Below are positions 14,296-23,985 of a DNA stretch of 51,199 nucleotides, piece by piece (position 1 is the first letter of the stretch; the number at the start of each line of letters is the position of its first letter). The DNA is taken from positions 1 through 51,199 of the forward strand of contig JAUCGL010000017.1 of the NCBI GenBank assembly GCA_030378105.1, in the 5' to 3' direction. Below the pieces are notes generated by a model. The model had not been told where the DNA came from and ran no database searches. It was given only the letters and a program-made list of their open reading frames with translations. Source of the DNA: Candidatus Halobeggiatoa sp. HSG11. GTDB taxonomy: Bacteria; Pseudomonadota; Gammaproteobacteria; Beggiatoales; Beggiatoaceae. The position numbers and the translations under genes are program-made.

Positions 14296-17200
14296 TCATA
14301 ATGGTTTTATTAAAACCGAAAATTCTTTAATTGCTATTTTAATAGCTGTTATATCAAAAATTTGAGCATTTTCTGACAATGTTTTACCATATTGTATAAA
14401 AGCTTGAACATCATACTTTTCTCCTAATTTTGTTATTTTTGTGGCTAGTTTATTAACCCTACCCATTTCCAATACAACATTTAAATCTTTCAAAATCGGT
14501 ATAATTTCTTGTTCAAGCTGTTTTTTGAATTCAGGAAAATAAGTAATTTCAGTTGGATTAATAGTAAGAACAACTTCTTCAGTTTTAAGAGCTTCTATAA
14601 CATCAGTATATTTAAGATGATTGGACAACTCACCAAGTAGCTCAGAAATATTAACTGGTTTAGTTAAATAACCGTTAAAACCATGTGTATCAATCTTTGT
14701 ATCCAATGCAGTTGCGGCTGTCAAAGCAATAACTGGAATGTTAGCAGTATTTGGATTATCTTTTAAATGCTTGGTTGCTTCATAACCATCCATTTCTGGC
14801 ATTCTTATATCCATTAAAATCAAGGTAGGCTGGTATTTTTCTACAAATAACAATGCTTGTCTACCATTTTCTGCACAGATAACTTCTAAATTAACCTGTG
14901 ATAAATATTCTCTGATTAAATCACGATTAGATTCAATATCATCAACAACTAACACTGTTGTCTTTGTGAAAGTGATATTATTTAATTGAAAATTATTGTC
15001 TGGTTTCGCATCTTGTGTGATAACAGCAGTTTCAACTTCCCATAAAATAACCTTAAAACAGCTACCTTTGGGAGTACTAGTAACTGAAATATGACCATCC
15101 ATTATTTCAACCAAATGTTTGCTTATAGCAAGTCCTAATCCAGTTCCCCCATATTTACGGGTACTTTGGCCATCCTGTTGTTTAAATGATTTAAAAATAA
15201 GAGTTTGTTGGTCAGTGGGAATGCCTATTCCAGTGTCTTCCACCGCAATAACCAAATTTATGTAATCGTCTTCGGTATACATTTTATTGGCGCAAAGCTT
15301 CACATAACCATGCTCAGTAAATTTAATTGCATTACCAATCAGGTTTAACAAAACTTGTCGCAAACGAGATTCATCTAAAAGTAAAAATGGTGGTAAATTT
15401 TTATCAATCATCATAGAAAATTCAAGTTTTTTTTCTTCTATTTTGAGATTAAAAATTTGTTGTAATTCGGTAAAAATAGTCTGTAGATTGACTGGTTCAT
15501 ATTGGATTTCTAAATGCCCTGCTTCAATTTTAGACAAATCAAGTATGTCATTAATTAAAGTTAAAAGACTTTTACCAGCAGTTCGAATAGAATTAAGATA
15601 GATTTTATGTTTTTTATCAGTTATTTTAGTAGCAAGTATATCACTAAAACCAATAACTGCATTCATTGGAGTACGAATTTCATGACTCATATTAGCAAGA
15701 AATTCACTTTTGGCTTGATTAGCAGCATCTGCTTGTTCTTTAGCTTTCTGCAATTCATTTTCTATCTGTTTACGTTTAGTTATATCTTGCAAAAAACCCA
15801 TTACTTTGCGGAGATTATTATTTTGTTCATAATAATTTTTACCAGTTGCTTCTATATAACATATCGATCCATCTTGTTTTATTAATCTGTATTCATTAGA
15901 AAAACTAATAGGTTTATTATGATTGAGGGTAGTCTCTGCTAATCTTTTATTAGCGTGTTCTCTGTCATCAGGGTGAATATGATTCATGTAATTCTCAACA
16001 CTTGGCTCAATTTCACCCGGCTCGTAACCAAGTATTCGGAAAATTTGGTCTGACCATTTAACTTCCATACTATCAGGATAAAATTCCCAACTACCTAATT
16101 GAGCTATTTGCTGAACATCTTTTAAATCTTGCTCATTTTTTGCCAATGCAAGTTCAATTTGTTTACGCTCTGTGATATTCGTTGCAACTTCCATTCGCAC
16201 CAGCCGTCCATCTGGCCATTTAATGGCTTGATCTCGACATAAATACCATTTACCATTTTTGGTATTCTGGAATTCCCAAACATGAGTTTTAGTTGGATTT
16301 CCATCTCGATCCAAAAGCTTATCATTAGTACAAAAAGAACAGGGACCAGTTTGTTCAGTCTGTAATATTTGCCAACATGGCTTGCCAATAACATTATTAT
16401 TTTTATTTTGATTTATAAATAAGAGTTCATAATTATCAAAATCACAAACATAAACAAGTGCATCTAAATTATTTGTAACTGTTATAAAACGTTCATGAGA
16501 TTCTTGTAATGCTTTTTCTGCTTGTTTACGTTCAGTTATATCTGCAAAAGTTGTATAAACTTGGTATGGTTTACTTTGGCCTGATTTAAACTGAGGAATT
16601 GCATTGATATTTATCCAATTATAGTTTTCTTCAGATGGGTTAAAAATTCCCATAATAACATTTTTAACTGGCTTGCCTTTTTTTAACGAAATCATTGCTG
16701 GATGAGTTTTTCCCGGAAAATCGTAACCATCTTCATGAATCGCTTTCCAACGTGGATCAACTGATTTTTTACCCTGCATTTGCTCAAGTGTCAAGCCTAA
16801 AATACGTTCAGCCGCTGGATTGGCAGAAATTATAGCACCGGCTGCATTTTGATACACAACTCCCTGCACCATTGATTCAAATAACAGACGATGTTTTTCC
16901 TCACTTTCTCGCAATTTTTCTTCAGCTTGTTTACGCTCAGTTATATCTAAAGAATATTCAATCATTTGGATAACAGTATCAGTACTGTCTGTAATGGGAA
17001 AACCGTGTACTTCAATATTTTTTAAATTACCATTTTTGTCTAAACGAATATGTTCTACTATAGTTGGTTTTTTAGTTTTTTTAACTATTTGGAGTGGACA
17101 AAAATTATCCATTCCAATACAAGGCGTATTATTTTTATGTGTCAATTCATGACATGTTATTTGAGGTTTAAAACCTAATTTTTGTGTCGCTACGTTGGCT

Positions 17201-18345
17201 AGTTCAATTTGGTAATTGTTAGCATTAATAACATAGAATGGATGATCAAGCGAATCTATAACCTGTTGGAGAAACCTATTTTTAGTTTGTAAAATTGTTT
17301 CAGCCTCAGCATATTTGGAGCGAGCATGGCTTAAAAATACTGCAACAATAATAATTAATACAACTAATAATATAAATGGCATAGCCATATAACTTAAGAT
17401 TTGACGTGACTCTGTTTGTAATTGTGGAATAAAAGAAATAACTTTCCAGTAATAATCATTAGTTAAACTTGGAGAATAGGCTTGTTTAGTATCAGTACTA
17501 GATTTTTGTCCTTCTAAAAGAGGGTAAATGGTGATGAAAGTAAATAAACCATTAGCAGTATTAAATTGACCTGATTCTGCTGCTTGAATTAGCTGCCATT
17601 CATTGGGGAAACGATTGCCAAAAGTAGTATTTTTTTTGTACATAAATCCCCATTCATCTTCTGGAATAAGTCCTCTTAACCAAAAACCGGCTGCATTGGT
17701 AACCATGATATGGTTGGAAGTATTCACAGCAAGTTTATCTAATTTTTGCAACAAGTTATTTCCCAAATAATTAAGCAATACTATCCCACGTTTGTTACCA
17801 GCCTGATCAAATACTGGTGTACCAAAACGAATAACTGGTTTTAATGGTTGTTCTATTTGCCCTTTTTCAATATTCAAATCAAACGGTGAAATAAACACTT
17901 CATTTTGTAATAAAATAAAAGTATCTCGAAAATAATAACGTTTGCTTTTTGATTGAAGTTTGGTTGAGGGAACAACTGATGGTTGTCCATCATTAAAATT
18001 AGCTCGAGCAATTTCCATTCCTGTATTATCCAGAAAACGAATTTGATCATAGAGCTTTTTTTGAGCAGCAAACTGACGATATTCTTGAGCTAAGATTTGT
18101 CGTTGTATTTTGGTATCGTTATCTAGTAATTTTTGTAATTCAGACTGTTTGGCTAAATACATCAAATCTGCAATTATATAATTAAACTCATTAATAATTT
18201 GTTCATTTTGACCATTTAAACTTTCAATCGCTTGAACTTCTAAAATAGCCTTATCATGACTTATTTGTTGATAGTAAATAGTTATTGTAATTAAAATTAC
18301 TGGTAACAATAATAATAAAAGTATTCTGAGGAAACGTTTTAACAT
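14296..18345 (-). CDS. Hybrid sensor histidine kinase with four PAS domains and receiver
   Basis: The 1349-residue membrane protein has a first TM helix (7-25), a roughly 290-residue periplasmic sensor of dCache-like appearance, a second TM helix (320-339), PAS1 (355-470), PAS2 (485-605), PAS3 (615-725), PAS4 (740-855), HisKA with H888 in NMSHEIRTPMN, a HATPase domain with NLIGNAIKF, DTGIGIP and GGTGLGLAIS, and a receiver with phosphoacceptor D1179 in LILMDIRMPEMDG. The last roughly 90 residues form a helical HPt-like end without an evident phosphorylatable histidine. PAS1 (C398, C409, C416) and PAS3 (C657, C669, C672) each hold a cysteine set that could bind a metal or react to redox changes. 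No cognate response regulator is adjacent. The signal is unknown. Confidence 0.93.
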   Translation of the reverse strand: MLKRFLRILLLLLLPVILITITIYYQQISHDKAILEVQAIESLNGQNEQIINEFNYIIADLMYLAKQSELQKLLDNDTKIQRQILAQEYRQFAAQKKLYDQIRFLDNTGMEIARANFNDGQPSVVPSTKLQSKSKRYYFRDTFILLQNEVFISPFDLNIEKGQIEQPLKPVIRFGTPVFDQAGNKRGIVLLNYLGNNLLQKLDKLAVNTSNHIMVTNAAGFWLRGLIPEDEWGFMYKKNTTFGNRFPNEWQLIQAAESGQFNTANGLFTFITIYPLLEGQKSSTDTKQAYSPSLTNDYYWKVISFIPQLQTESRQILSYMAMPFILLVVLIIIVAVFLSHARSKYAEAETILQTKNRFLQQVIDSLDHPFYVINANNYQIELANVATQKLGFKPQITCHELTHKNNTPCIGMDNFCPLQIVKKTKKPTIVEHIRLDKNGNLKNIEVHGFPITDSTDTVIQMIEYSLDITERKQAEEKLRESEEKHRLLFESMVQGVVYQNAAGAIISANPAAERILGLTLEQMQGKKSVDPRWKAIHEDGYDFPGKTHPAMISLKKGKPVKNVIMGIFNPSEENYNWININAIPQFKSGQSKPYQVYTTFADITERKQAEKALQESHERFITVTNNLDALVYVCDFDNYELLFINQNKNNNVIGKPCWQILQTEQTGPCSFCTNDKLLDRDGNPTKTHVWEFQNTKNGKWYLCRDQAIKWPDGRLVRMEVATNITERKQIELALAKNEQDLKDVQQIAQLGSWEFYPDSMEVKWSDQIFRILGYEPGEIEPSVENYMNHIHPDDREHANKRLAETTLNHNKPISFSNEYRLIKQDGSICYIEATGKNYYEQNNNLRKVMGFLQDITKRKQIENELQKAKEQADAANQAKSEFLANMSHEIRTPMNAVIGFSDILATKITDKKHKIYLNSIRTAGKSLLTLINDILDLSKIEAGHLEIQYEPVNLQTIFTELQQIFNLKIEEKKLEFSMMIDKNLPPFLLLDESRLRQVLLNLIGNAIKFTEHGYVKLCANKMYTEDDYINLVIAVEDTGIGIPTDQQTLIFKSFKQQDGQSTRKYGGTGLGLAISKHLVEIMDGHISVTSTPKGSCFKVILWEVETAVITQDAKPDNNFQLNNITFTKTTVLVVDDIESNRDLIREYLSQVNLEVICAENGRQALLFVEKYQPTLILMDIRMPEMDGYEATKHLKDNPNTANIPVIALTAATALDTKIDTHGFNGYLTKPVNISELLGELSNHLKYTDVIEALKTEEVVLTINPTEITYFPEFKKQLEQEIIPILKDLNVVLEMGRVNKLATKITKLGEKYDVQAFIQYGKTLSENAQIFDITAIKIAIKEFSVLIKPL

Positions 18346-18700
18346 GTTGGTTATTTGTCTATTATAATGATTTTGATTTTAACATAATAATTTGAACAAT
18401 TTTTAATTGATTAGGACTTATGCGTTGACAAGATAAATATTTAATGAAACTGTTTATCTTGTCATCAATGCGTAAGTCCTATTAATAATAAATTTCTAAA
18501 GAATCTTACTACATTAATAAGTTTTGATAATATTGATGATAGAAAGCAGGTAATGTATACTTTTAATAACATTTATAAATTGAACAAGTTCGTACAAATT
18601 AAATGCTTGATATTTATATTTAAATTCACTAAAAATTAAGCATTCACAATTAAGAATTGCTATAAATTACTATCATCTGTTATATAACAACATAAAAATT
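18346..18700. other. Divergent intergenic region between kinase and manC
   Basis: Contains one large hairpin (18413-18480, listed separately). TGCTATAAA near 18658-18666 is a plausible extended -10 for manC. No other ORF or RNA gene was recognised. Confidence 0.4.
18413..18480. repeat. Palindromic repeat family F (full hairpin)
   Basis: Left arm AGGACTTATGCGTTGACAAG and a right arm ending ATGCGTAAGTCCT are complementary apart from two mismatches and three extra bases, enclosing about 19 bp. A single half-copy (TTGTCAATGCGTTAAGTCCT) occurs at 23274-23293. Looks like a small non-coding mobile palindrome. Confidence 0.8.
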
Positions 18701-20116
18701 ATGCTAACTCCTATTATTCTTTCTGGTGGGGTGGGAAGCCGTTTATGGCCTCTATCCCGAGAACATTATCCCAAACAACTACTTGCTTTAATTGGCAATA
18801 ATACCTTGCTCCAAGATACAATTTTACGCCTAGCTGAACTCCCAGAACAAGCCAAACCGCAAGTTGTATGTAATGAAAAACATCGCTTTTTAGTTGCAGA
18901 ACAATTAAACAATATTGATGTTGAATCAGCTAACATTATTTTAGAACCGGAAGGACGTAATACTGCTCCGGCTGTTGCTGTTGCTGCTTTAACTGCCTTA
19001 TCTCAAGACCCAGAAGCAATATTATTAATTTTGCCAGCCGACCATTTAATTGCTAATACAACAACATTTTGTAAAGCAATTGAAGCTGGAATTTCATTGG
19101 CTGAAACTAATCATTTAGTTACTTTCGGGATTGTGCCTGATAGTCCAGAAACTGGCTATGGTTATATTAATGCCTCTGATTCTATAGAAAATTCTGTTGC
19201 TTTATCAGTAAAAAATTTTGTTGAGAAGCCTGATTTAGAGACAGCCGAACAGTATTTAGAATCTGGCGAATATTATTGGAATAGCGGTATGTTTCTATTT
19301 AAGGCTGCTAACTATTTACAGGAATTAGAAAAATTTGCTCCTGAAATTTTAACAGCTTGTAAATTAGCAACTGATAATGCTGTGGTAGATCAAGATTTTT
19401 TGCGTTTGGATTCCAAGGCATTTAAAGCTTGTCCAAGTGATTCTATTGACTATGCTGTGATGGAACATACTAATTCAGCAGTAGTTATTCCATTAGATGC
19501 TGGTTGGAATGATGTTGGTGCTTGGTCATCATTGTGGGAAGTTAGTAAGCAAGATGAAACCGGTAATGTTATTTTAGGTGATGTTTTAACAGAAAATGTT
19601 GCAAATAGCTATTTGCGTGCTGAACATCGGTTGTTGGCTGCGGTTGGAGTGGAAAATTTAACAGTTATAGAAACGGCTGATGCGGTGCTTGTTGCTCATA
19701 AGGACAAAGTGCAGGATGTCAAAAAAATTGTTACCCAGTTAAAAGCAACTAAACGTAGTGAAACCGAATTACATCGTAAAGTTTACCGACCTTGGGGTCA
19801 TTATGAAACCGTTGATATTGAAAAGCGATTTCAGGTTAAACGAATAACAGTCAATCCCGGTTCGAGTTTATCCCTACAAATGCACTATCATCGTTCTGAA
19901 CATTGGATTATCGTACAAGGTACTGCTAAAATAACTAAAAATGATGAAGTTTTCGTGCTTACCGAAAATCAATCAACCTATATTCCGTTAGGTACTAAAC
20001 ATCGCTTAGAAAATCAAGGCAGAATTCCGTTAGAAATCATCGAAATACAATCAGGAAGTTATCTTGGTGAAGACGACATTGTTCGATTTGAAGATATTTA
20101 TGGACGCAATGTTTGA
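18701..20116 (+). CDS. manC: Mannose-1-phosphate guanylyltransferase / mannose-6-phosphate isomerase
   Basis: The 471-residue protein is a bifunctional type II PMI/GMP enzyme that makes GDP-mannose, the precursor of mannose- and fucose-containing exopolysaccharide and lipopolysaccharide. The nucleotidyltransferase signature ILSGGVGSRLWPLSREHYPK begins at residue 5, FVEKPD is the substrate-binding lysine motif, and YWNSGMFLF and GWNDVGAWSS are typical. The C-terminal cupin (about 355-471) has RPWGHYETVD, FQVKRITVNPG and LQMHYHRSEHWIIVQGTA, with metal-binding His residues. The length is normal for the family. It is transcribed alone, so its product probably serves glycan pathways elsewhere as well as the glycan cluster in this window. 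Confidence 0.96.
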   Translation: MLTPIILSGGVGSRLWPLSREHYPKQLLALIGNNTLLQDTILRLAELPEQAKPQVVCNEKHRFLVAEQLNNIDVESANIILEPEGRNTAPAVAVAALTALSQDPEAILLILPADHLIANTTTFCKAIEAGISLAETNHLVTFGIVPDSPETGYGYINASDSIENSVALSVKNFVEKPDLETAEQYLESGEYYWNSGMFLFKAANYLQELEKFAPEILTACKLATDNAVVDQDFLRLDSKAFKACPSDSIDYAVMEHTNSAVVIPLDAGWNDVGAWSSLWEVSKQDETGNVILGDVLTENVANSYLRAEHRLLAAVGVENLTVIETADAVLVAHKDKVQDVKKIVTQLKATKRSETELHRKVYRPWGHYETVDIEKRFQVKRITVNPGSSLSLQMHYHRSEHWIIVQGTAKITKNDEVFVLTENQSTYIPLGTKHRLENQGRIPLEIIEIQSGSYLGEDDIVRFEDIYGRNV

Positions 20117-20241
20117 TAGGAAATTTTCACATATTCTATACAATGGTATATAAAAATGATAAAATTATTCTATGTTTTCCATATACTATATTTAAGGACA
20201 AAAAATTTACCTATAGATGTTCATTAAGATACATTCGTGTG

Positions 20242-20275
20242 AAACCTGTGGGGTTTTGGAAACCTCGTAGGTTTT
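20242..20275. repeat. Short hairpin with AAACCTxxTAGGTTT arms
   Basis: The sequence AAACCTGTGGGGTTTTGG followed by AAACCTCGTAGGTTTT can fold in more than one register. It lies in the 225-bp gap between manC and the hydrogenase gene, related to the hairpins at 1289 and 26873. It could end the manC transcript, but no T-tract follows. Confidence 0.45.
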
Positions 20276-20341
20276 AAGTGAAATTATTTATCTGAAAAAC
20301 TATATCTATGTTCTTAAGCACTCAAACATAGGAAACGAATC

Positions 20342-22045
20342 ATGGCAAAAAGAATTACCGTTGATCCGATAACCCGTATTGAAGGTCATCTGCGTATTGA
20401 CTGTGAAGTAGATGGTGGTAAAGTAACCAATGCATGGGCTTCGGGTCAAATGTGGCGTGGCATCGAATTGATGTTAATAGACAAAGACCCACGAGATGCT
20501 TGGGCAATAACTCAACGAATCTGCGGAGTATGTACTACAGTACACGCCCTTACTTCAGTACGAGCAGTAGAAAATGCTCTTAAAATGGAAGTACCAATTA
20601 ATGCTCAATTAATTCGTAACCTTATAATAGCGGCTCATGCTGTTCACGATCATATTGTCCATTTCTACCATTTATCAGCTTTAGATTGGGTTGACATTGT
20701 TTCAGCTCTTGATGCTGACCCCAAGAAAACTTCCCAGCTTGCCGAAAGTTTATCTGATTGGCCTCTTAACAGCCATCATACAATGGTTCAAGCTCAAACT
20801 CGTTTAAAAGACTTCGTGTCATCAGGTCAATTGGGCGTGTTTGCGAATGGTTATTGGGGTCATCCGGCCATGAAACTATCGCCTGAAGTTAACTTATTAG
20901 CATCTGTTCATTATTTACAAGCTCTTGAATATCAACGTAAAGCTAACCAAATTGTAACTATTTTAGGCAGTAAAACTCCTCACATTCAAAATTTAGCTGT
21001 TGGTGGTGTTTCCAATCCAATTAATATGGATAGCCAATCAGCTCTTAATATGGAGCGTTTGTATCATATAAAAACTGTTATTGATGAGTTGGGAGCTTTT
21101 GTTAAAAATGCCTATATGGTTGATGTAGCGGCAGTGGGAGCATTTTATCCAGAATGGACTAAATATGGTGCTGGGATAACAAATTATTTAGCTGTGCCGG
21201 ATATGCCATTGGATAGTAAAGGAACTGAATTTAGTCTACCGGGTGGTTTTATTAAAAATGCTGATTTGACAACCTTTAAAGCTATCAACAATTATCAAGA
21301 CGAGTATTTTGAAAAAGGTGTGGAAGAGAGCGTTAAACATGCTTGGTATCAGGGGGGTAAAGGGCCTTTGCATCCTTATGATGGCGAAACTATTCCAGAA
21401 TATACCGACTTTCAAGATGAAGGTAAATATTCATGGGTTAAATCTCCAACTTTTTATGGTGAGCGAGCTCAAGTTGGGCCATTAGCAAATGTGTTATGTA
21501 TGTTAGCGGCTGGTCATAAACCAACTCATAAATATGCTACTGATATGGTTAAAACAGTTAGTGGCTTGCTAGGAGTTGAATTGCCATTGGAAGCTTTGCA
21601 CTCAACTATTGGAAGACATGCAGCAAGAGCTATACGTTGTGCTGTTTTGCATGATGAATTAGGTAAACAATGGGATTTATTGGTGAATAATATTGCTAGT
21701 GGTGATACAACTACTTACAATAGACCCACTTTTCCTAAAGAAGAGATTCGTGGCTTTGGTTATCATGAAGCTCCACGCGGTACTTTATCTCATTGGACAG
21801 TTATTAAAGAAGGTAAAATCAAAAATTATCAATGTGTTGTGCCAACAACTTGGAATGCTGGGCCAAGAGATGAAACTGATGCTATTGGGCCTTATGAAGC
21901 TTCTTTATTAGATAATCCGGTCGCTGATCCAGAATTACCACTTGAAGTATTAAGAACTGTTCATTCATTTGATCCTTGTTTGGCTTGTGCGGTACATTTA
22001 ACAGATACTGAAAATAAGGAAATTGTTAAGGTAAAAGTACTGTAA
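20342..22045 (+). CDS. hyaB: NiFe-hydrogenase large subunit (group 1 uptake type)
   Basis: The 567-residue protein carries both Ni-binding motifs: C61 and C64 in RICGVCTTVH, and C546 and C549 in DPCLACAVH. A 15-residue tail follows H552, so it should be made as a precursor and cut after this His by a HyaD/HupD-type endopeptidase. Family signatures ITRIEGHLRI and GRHAARAIRCA are also present. The product binds the NiFe(CN)2CO centre and oxidises H2 at the periplasmic face together with a 4Fe-4S small subunit. That small subunit, the cytochrome b and all maturation genes are missing from both sides, which is unusual. An AGGAAA ribosome binding site precedes the ATG. HupL is an equivalent name. 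Confidence 0.95.
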   Translation: MAKRITVDPITRIEGHLRIDCEVDGGKVTNAWASGQMWRGIELMLIDKDPRDAWAITQRICGVCTTVHALTSVRAVENALKMEVPINAQLIRNLIIAAHAVHDHIVHFYHLSALDWVDIVSALDADPKKTSQLAESLSDWPLNSHHTMVQAQTRLKDFVSSGQLGVFANGYWGHPAMKLSPEVNLLASVHYLQALEYQRKANQIVTILGSKTPHIQNLAVGGVSNPINMDSQSALNMERLYHIKTVIDELGAFVKNAYMVDVAAVGAFYPEWTKYGAGITNYLAVPDMPLDSKGTEFSLPGGFIKNADLTTFKAINNYQDEYFEKGVEESVKHAWYQGGKGPLHPYDGETIPEYTDFQDEGKYSWVKSPTFYGERAQVGPLANVLCMLAAGHKPTHKYATDMVKTVSGLLGVELPLEALHSTIGRHAARAIRCAVLHDELGKQWDLLVNNIASGDTTTYNRPTFPKEEIRGFGYHEAPRGTLSHWTVIKEGKIKNYQCVVPTTWNAGPRDETDAIGPYEASLLDNPVADPELPLEVLRTVHSFDPCLACAVHLTDTENKEIVKVKVL

Positions 22046-22071
22046 TAGCTGATATTTTTAAGCTAAATTAT

Positions 22072-22205
22072 CTCGTTCCCAACGTCTCGTTTCATCGTTA
22101 TACATAAGTCTCAAGCAACAAATTGTAGGGTGGATAGAATGAAATGAAATCCACCATTTTGAAGGTTCGGTGGGTTTCCACTTTGTTCCTACCCACCCTA
22201 CATAA
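22072..22205 (-). repeat. Dispersed repeat family A, copy 3 (full, inverted)
   Basis: Inverse orientation relative to copy 1: it starts with CTCGTTCCCAACGTCTCGTT and ends with CCTACCCACCCTACATAATCA. It begins 26 bp after the hydrogenase stop. Confidence 0.88.
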
Positions 22206-22207
22206 TC

Positions 22208-22314
22208 ACTGCCATTTGTGTTAAGGGCAACTATAAAGGATTTGCCCCTACGTTAAATGATGATTTGTAGGGGTTATTTCTTGTGGTTACCCCAATAAAT
22301 CTTTCTTAACTTAT
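22208..22314 (+). repeat. Dispersed repeat family C, copy 1
   Basis: Runs from CTGCCATTTGTGTTAAGGGC to TTCTTAACTTA and is about 90% identical to 40586-40688. An internal hairpin CCCCTAC ... GTAGGGG is conserved in both. Non-coding. Together with family A copy 3 it fills almost all of the 308-bp gap between the hydrogenase and protease genes. Confidence 0.85.
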
Positions 22315-22353
22315 TACATTGAATATTTTGTTGGGAATGGTAACCCAAGGCAA

Positions 22354-23133
22354 TTATAAGTTACAATTAGGTTTATTAACTACTTGTTTATAAAGATGTT
22401 TAGCCTGCCCCATAGCCCGATTTAAATTAGCAATACGGGTATCATGTGATGGATGTGTAGATGAAAATTCTGGTGGTTGTGATTCATTGCCAGCCCCCAT
22501 ATTTTGCCATAGCTTAACACTTTCTGTAGGATCAAAACCAGCCTTAGCCATAAAATACAATCCCATTTCATCCGCCTCACTTTCATGAGTACGACTATAT
22601 GGTAAAATTATTCCATATTGAGCTCCTATTCCCAATAATCCCATTACTTGTTGTCCCATTTCTGATTGAGTATTACTAACAGATTTGATTAATGTCAAGC
22701 CTTGGGATAATACAAATTCTTGTGATACTCTTTCATTACTATGATTAGCCAATACATGACCAATTTCATGGCCAACAACAGCCGCTAATTGGTGTTGGTT
22801 TTCGGCAATGTTTAACAATCCGGTATGAACTCCAATTTTGCCTCCCGGTAAAGCAAATGCATTAGCAGTTTCATCTTTAAAGACAACTACTTCCCATTCA
22901 GTTTTATTGTCACTGACTTGAATAAGTGCATTGGCAATACAAGTAACGTAATTGTTAATCTGTCGATTAGTTTCGATTGGATTTTCTTGTTTCATTTGGG
23001 AAAACGCTTCTATTCCCATAGTATTCATTTGATCGGCTGGCATGAAATTTAATTGTTTTCTGCCTAATGGTGAAGTAACACAACTAACCAATACTAGTGT
23101 GGTTAAGCTGGTTGTAATGATTTTTTTTAACAT
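22354..23133 (-). CDS. M48-family metalloprotease, outer-membrane lipoprotein (LoiP/YcaL-like)
   Basis: The 259-residue protein begins with a lipoprotein signal peptide with C18 in VLVSCVTS as the probable lipidated residue. The zinc site is H122-E123-x-x-H126 in VVGHEIGHVLANH, with the third ligand expected in the SEADEMGLYFM segment (about 183). NAFALPGGKIGVHTGLL upstream of the HExxH motif is typical of M48B/LoiP proteases, which cut damaged outer-membrane or periplasmic proteins. It is monocistronic on the minus strand with a well-placed extended -10 at 23201-23209. A second, membrane-anchored M48 protease is at 28785. Confidence 0.93.
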   Translation of the reverse strand: MLKKIITTSLTTLVLVSCVTSPLGRKQLNFMPADQMNTMGIEAFSQMKQENPIETNRQINNYVTCIANALIQVSDNKTEWEVVVFKDETANAFALPGGKIGVHTGLLNIAENQHQLAAVVGHEIGHVLANHSNERVSQEFVLSQGLTLIKSVSNTQSEMGQQVMGLLGIGAQYGIILPYSRTHESEADEMGLYFMAKAGFDPTESVKLWQNMGAGNESQPPEFSSTHPSHDTRIANLNRAMGQAKHLYKQVVNKPNCNL

Positions 23134-23200
23134 AATTTAAGTTCTATTTATACTTGAAAAGATTTAGGAAAATTCCGTTATAAGAATTGTTATACCTAAT

Positions 23201-23209
23201 ATTATAGCA
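23201..23209 (-). promoter_or_regulatory. Extended -10 promoter element TGCTATAAT (minus strand)
   Basis: Reads AAATGCTATAAT on the minus strand about 70 bp before the ATG of the M48 lipoprotein gene, identical over 12 bases to the elements at 1375-1386 and 12976-12987. Confidence 0.5.
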
Positions 23210-23273
23210 TTTCCCACTCCAATTTAAGAGGGAGGTGAGATGTGTTGTCATCTTTGGAAATGTTTTTCAACTT

Positions 23274-23293
23274 TTGTCAATGCGTTAAGTCCT
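23274..23293 (-). repeat. Half-copy of palindromic repeat family F
   Basis: TTGTCAATGCGTTAAGTCCT matches one arm of the hairpin at 18413-18480. It lies 15 bp downstream of the stop codon of the minus-strand pilin-like gene that ends at 23308. Confidence 0.6.
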
Positions 23294-23307
23294 AGTTTTA
23301 TAGATTT

Positions 23308-23985
23308 TTATGGTGGTGGCCATTTACCAGCAAGAACTAATTGATTGATTAATATATTTTTTGGTAGCCAAGTTAATATATCGTCAAATTGATTTTCTAC
23401 AAAACTATCTTGAGTAAAAATATCTTTTGTGGTTGTTGAAAAAGATAACGAACAATTTGCGCCTCCAGAATAGCCATGCTTATCGTTTTCTTCTTCTGGT
23501 CTACCATTTTTTCCACAAGAATAAATAACTGCAATTACATTTGAATTAACTCCAACTGTTTCATTGGTAAGAGGATTATCATTAATATCTCTTATTTTTA
23601 ATCCACTGCTTGTGTCTAAAGAAACCGGAAAATTTATAGTTCTGTAAGCATCATCAAGTCGGTAACGAATCGGATTGCCCCATGAATCATATCTGCCTAC
23701 ACCTAAGATAATCCAAGGAATTTCACCTTCTTTGTTGAGAACACAAGGATGATCTGTTCCTTTACCATTACTAATAGGTGGCAGGTTAGGACAAGGAAAA
23801 TTACCATTAAGAATAGCATATCCTATCAACGCCTCTTTGACAGTTTCCAGAGTTTTTTGAGTATCTTTAATTTTCTGTTGATTCATTTGCATTGACAACG
23901 GCATTAATAGGCCACCTATTAAAAAACCCATTATAATCATAACGATAGCCATTTCAATTAAAGTAAAACCTTGGGATATTTTCAT
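23308..23985 (-). CDS. Type IV pilin-like protein (prepilin-type N-terminal)
   Basis: The start chosen at 23985 gives MKISQGFTLIEMAIVMIIMG, a class III signal with cleavage after the Gly of SQG and Glu at mature position 5, followed by a hydrophobic helix. Its ATG overlaps the TGA of the gene upstream, so the two are translationally coupled; a longer ORF from 24042 would add 19 unlikely residues. The globular part has the module shared by all three proteins of this locus: a KEALIGYAILNGNFPCPN segment, IPWIILGVGRYDSWGNP, a yRLDD turn, IAVIYSCGKNG, and FDDILTWLPK. It should be processed by PilD and assembled as a minor pilin or pseudopilin. Confidence 0.8.
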   Translation of the reverse strand: MKISQGFTLIEMAIVMIIMGFLIGGLLMPLSMQMNQQKIKDTQKTLETVKEALIGYAILNGNFPCPNLPPISNGKGTDHPCVLNKEGEIPWIILGVGRYDSWGNPIRYRLDDAYRTINFPVSLDTSSGLKIRDINDNPLTNETVGVNSNVIAVIYSCGKNGRPEEENDKHGYSGGANCSLSFSTTTKDIFTQDSFVENQFDDILTWLPKNILINQLVLAGKWPPP

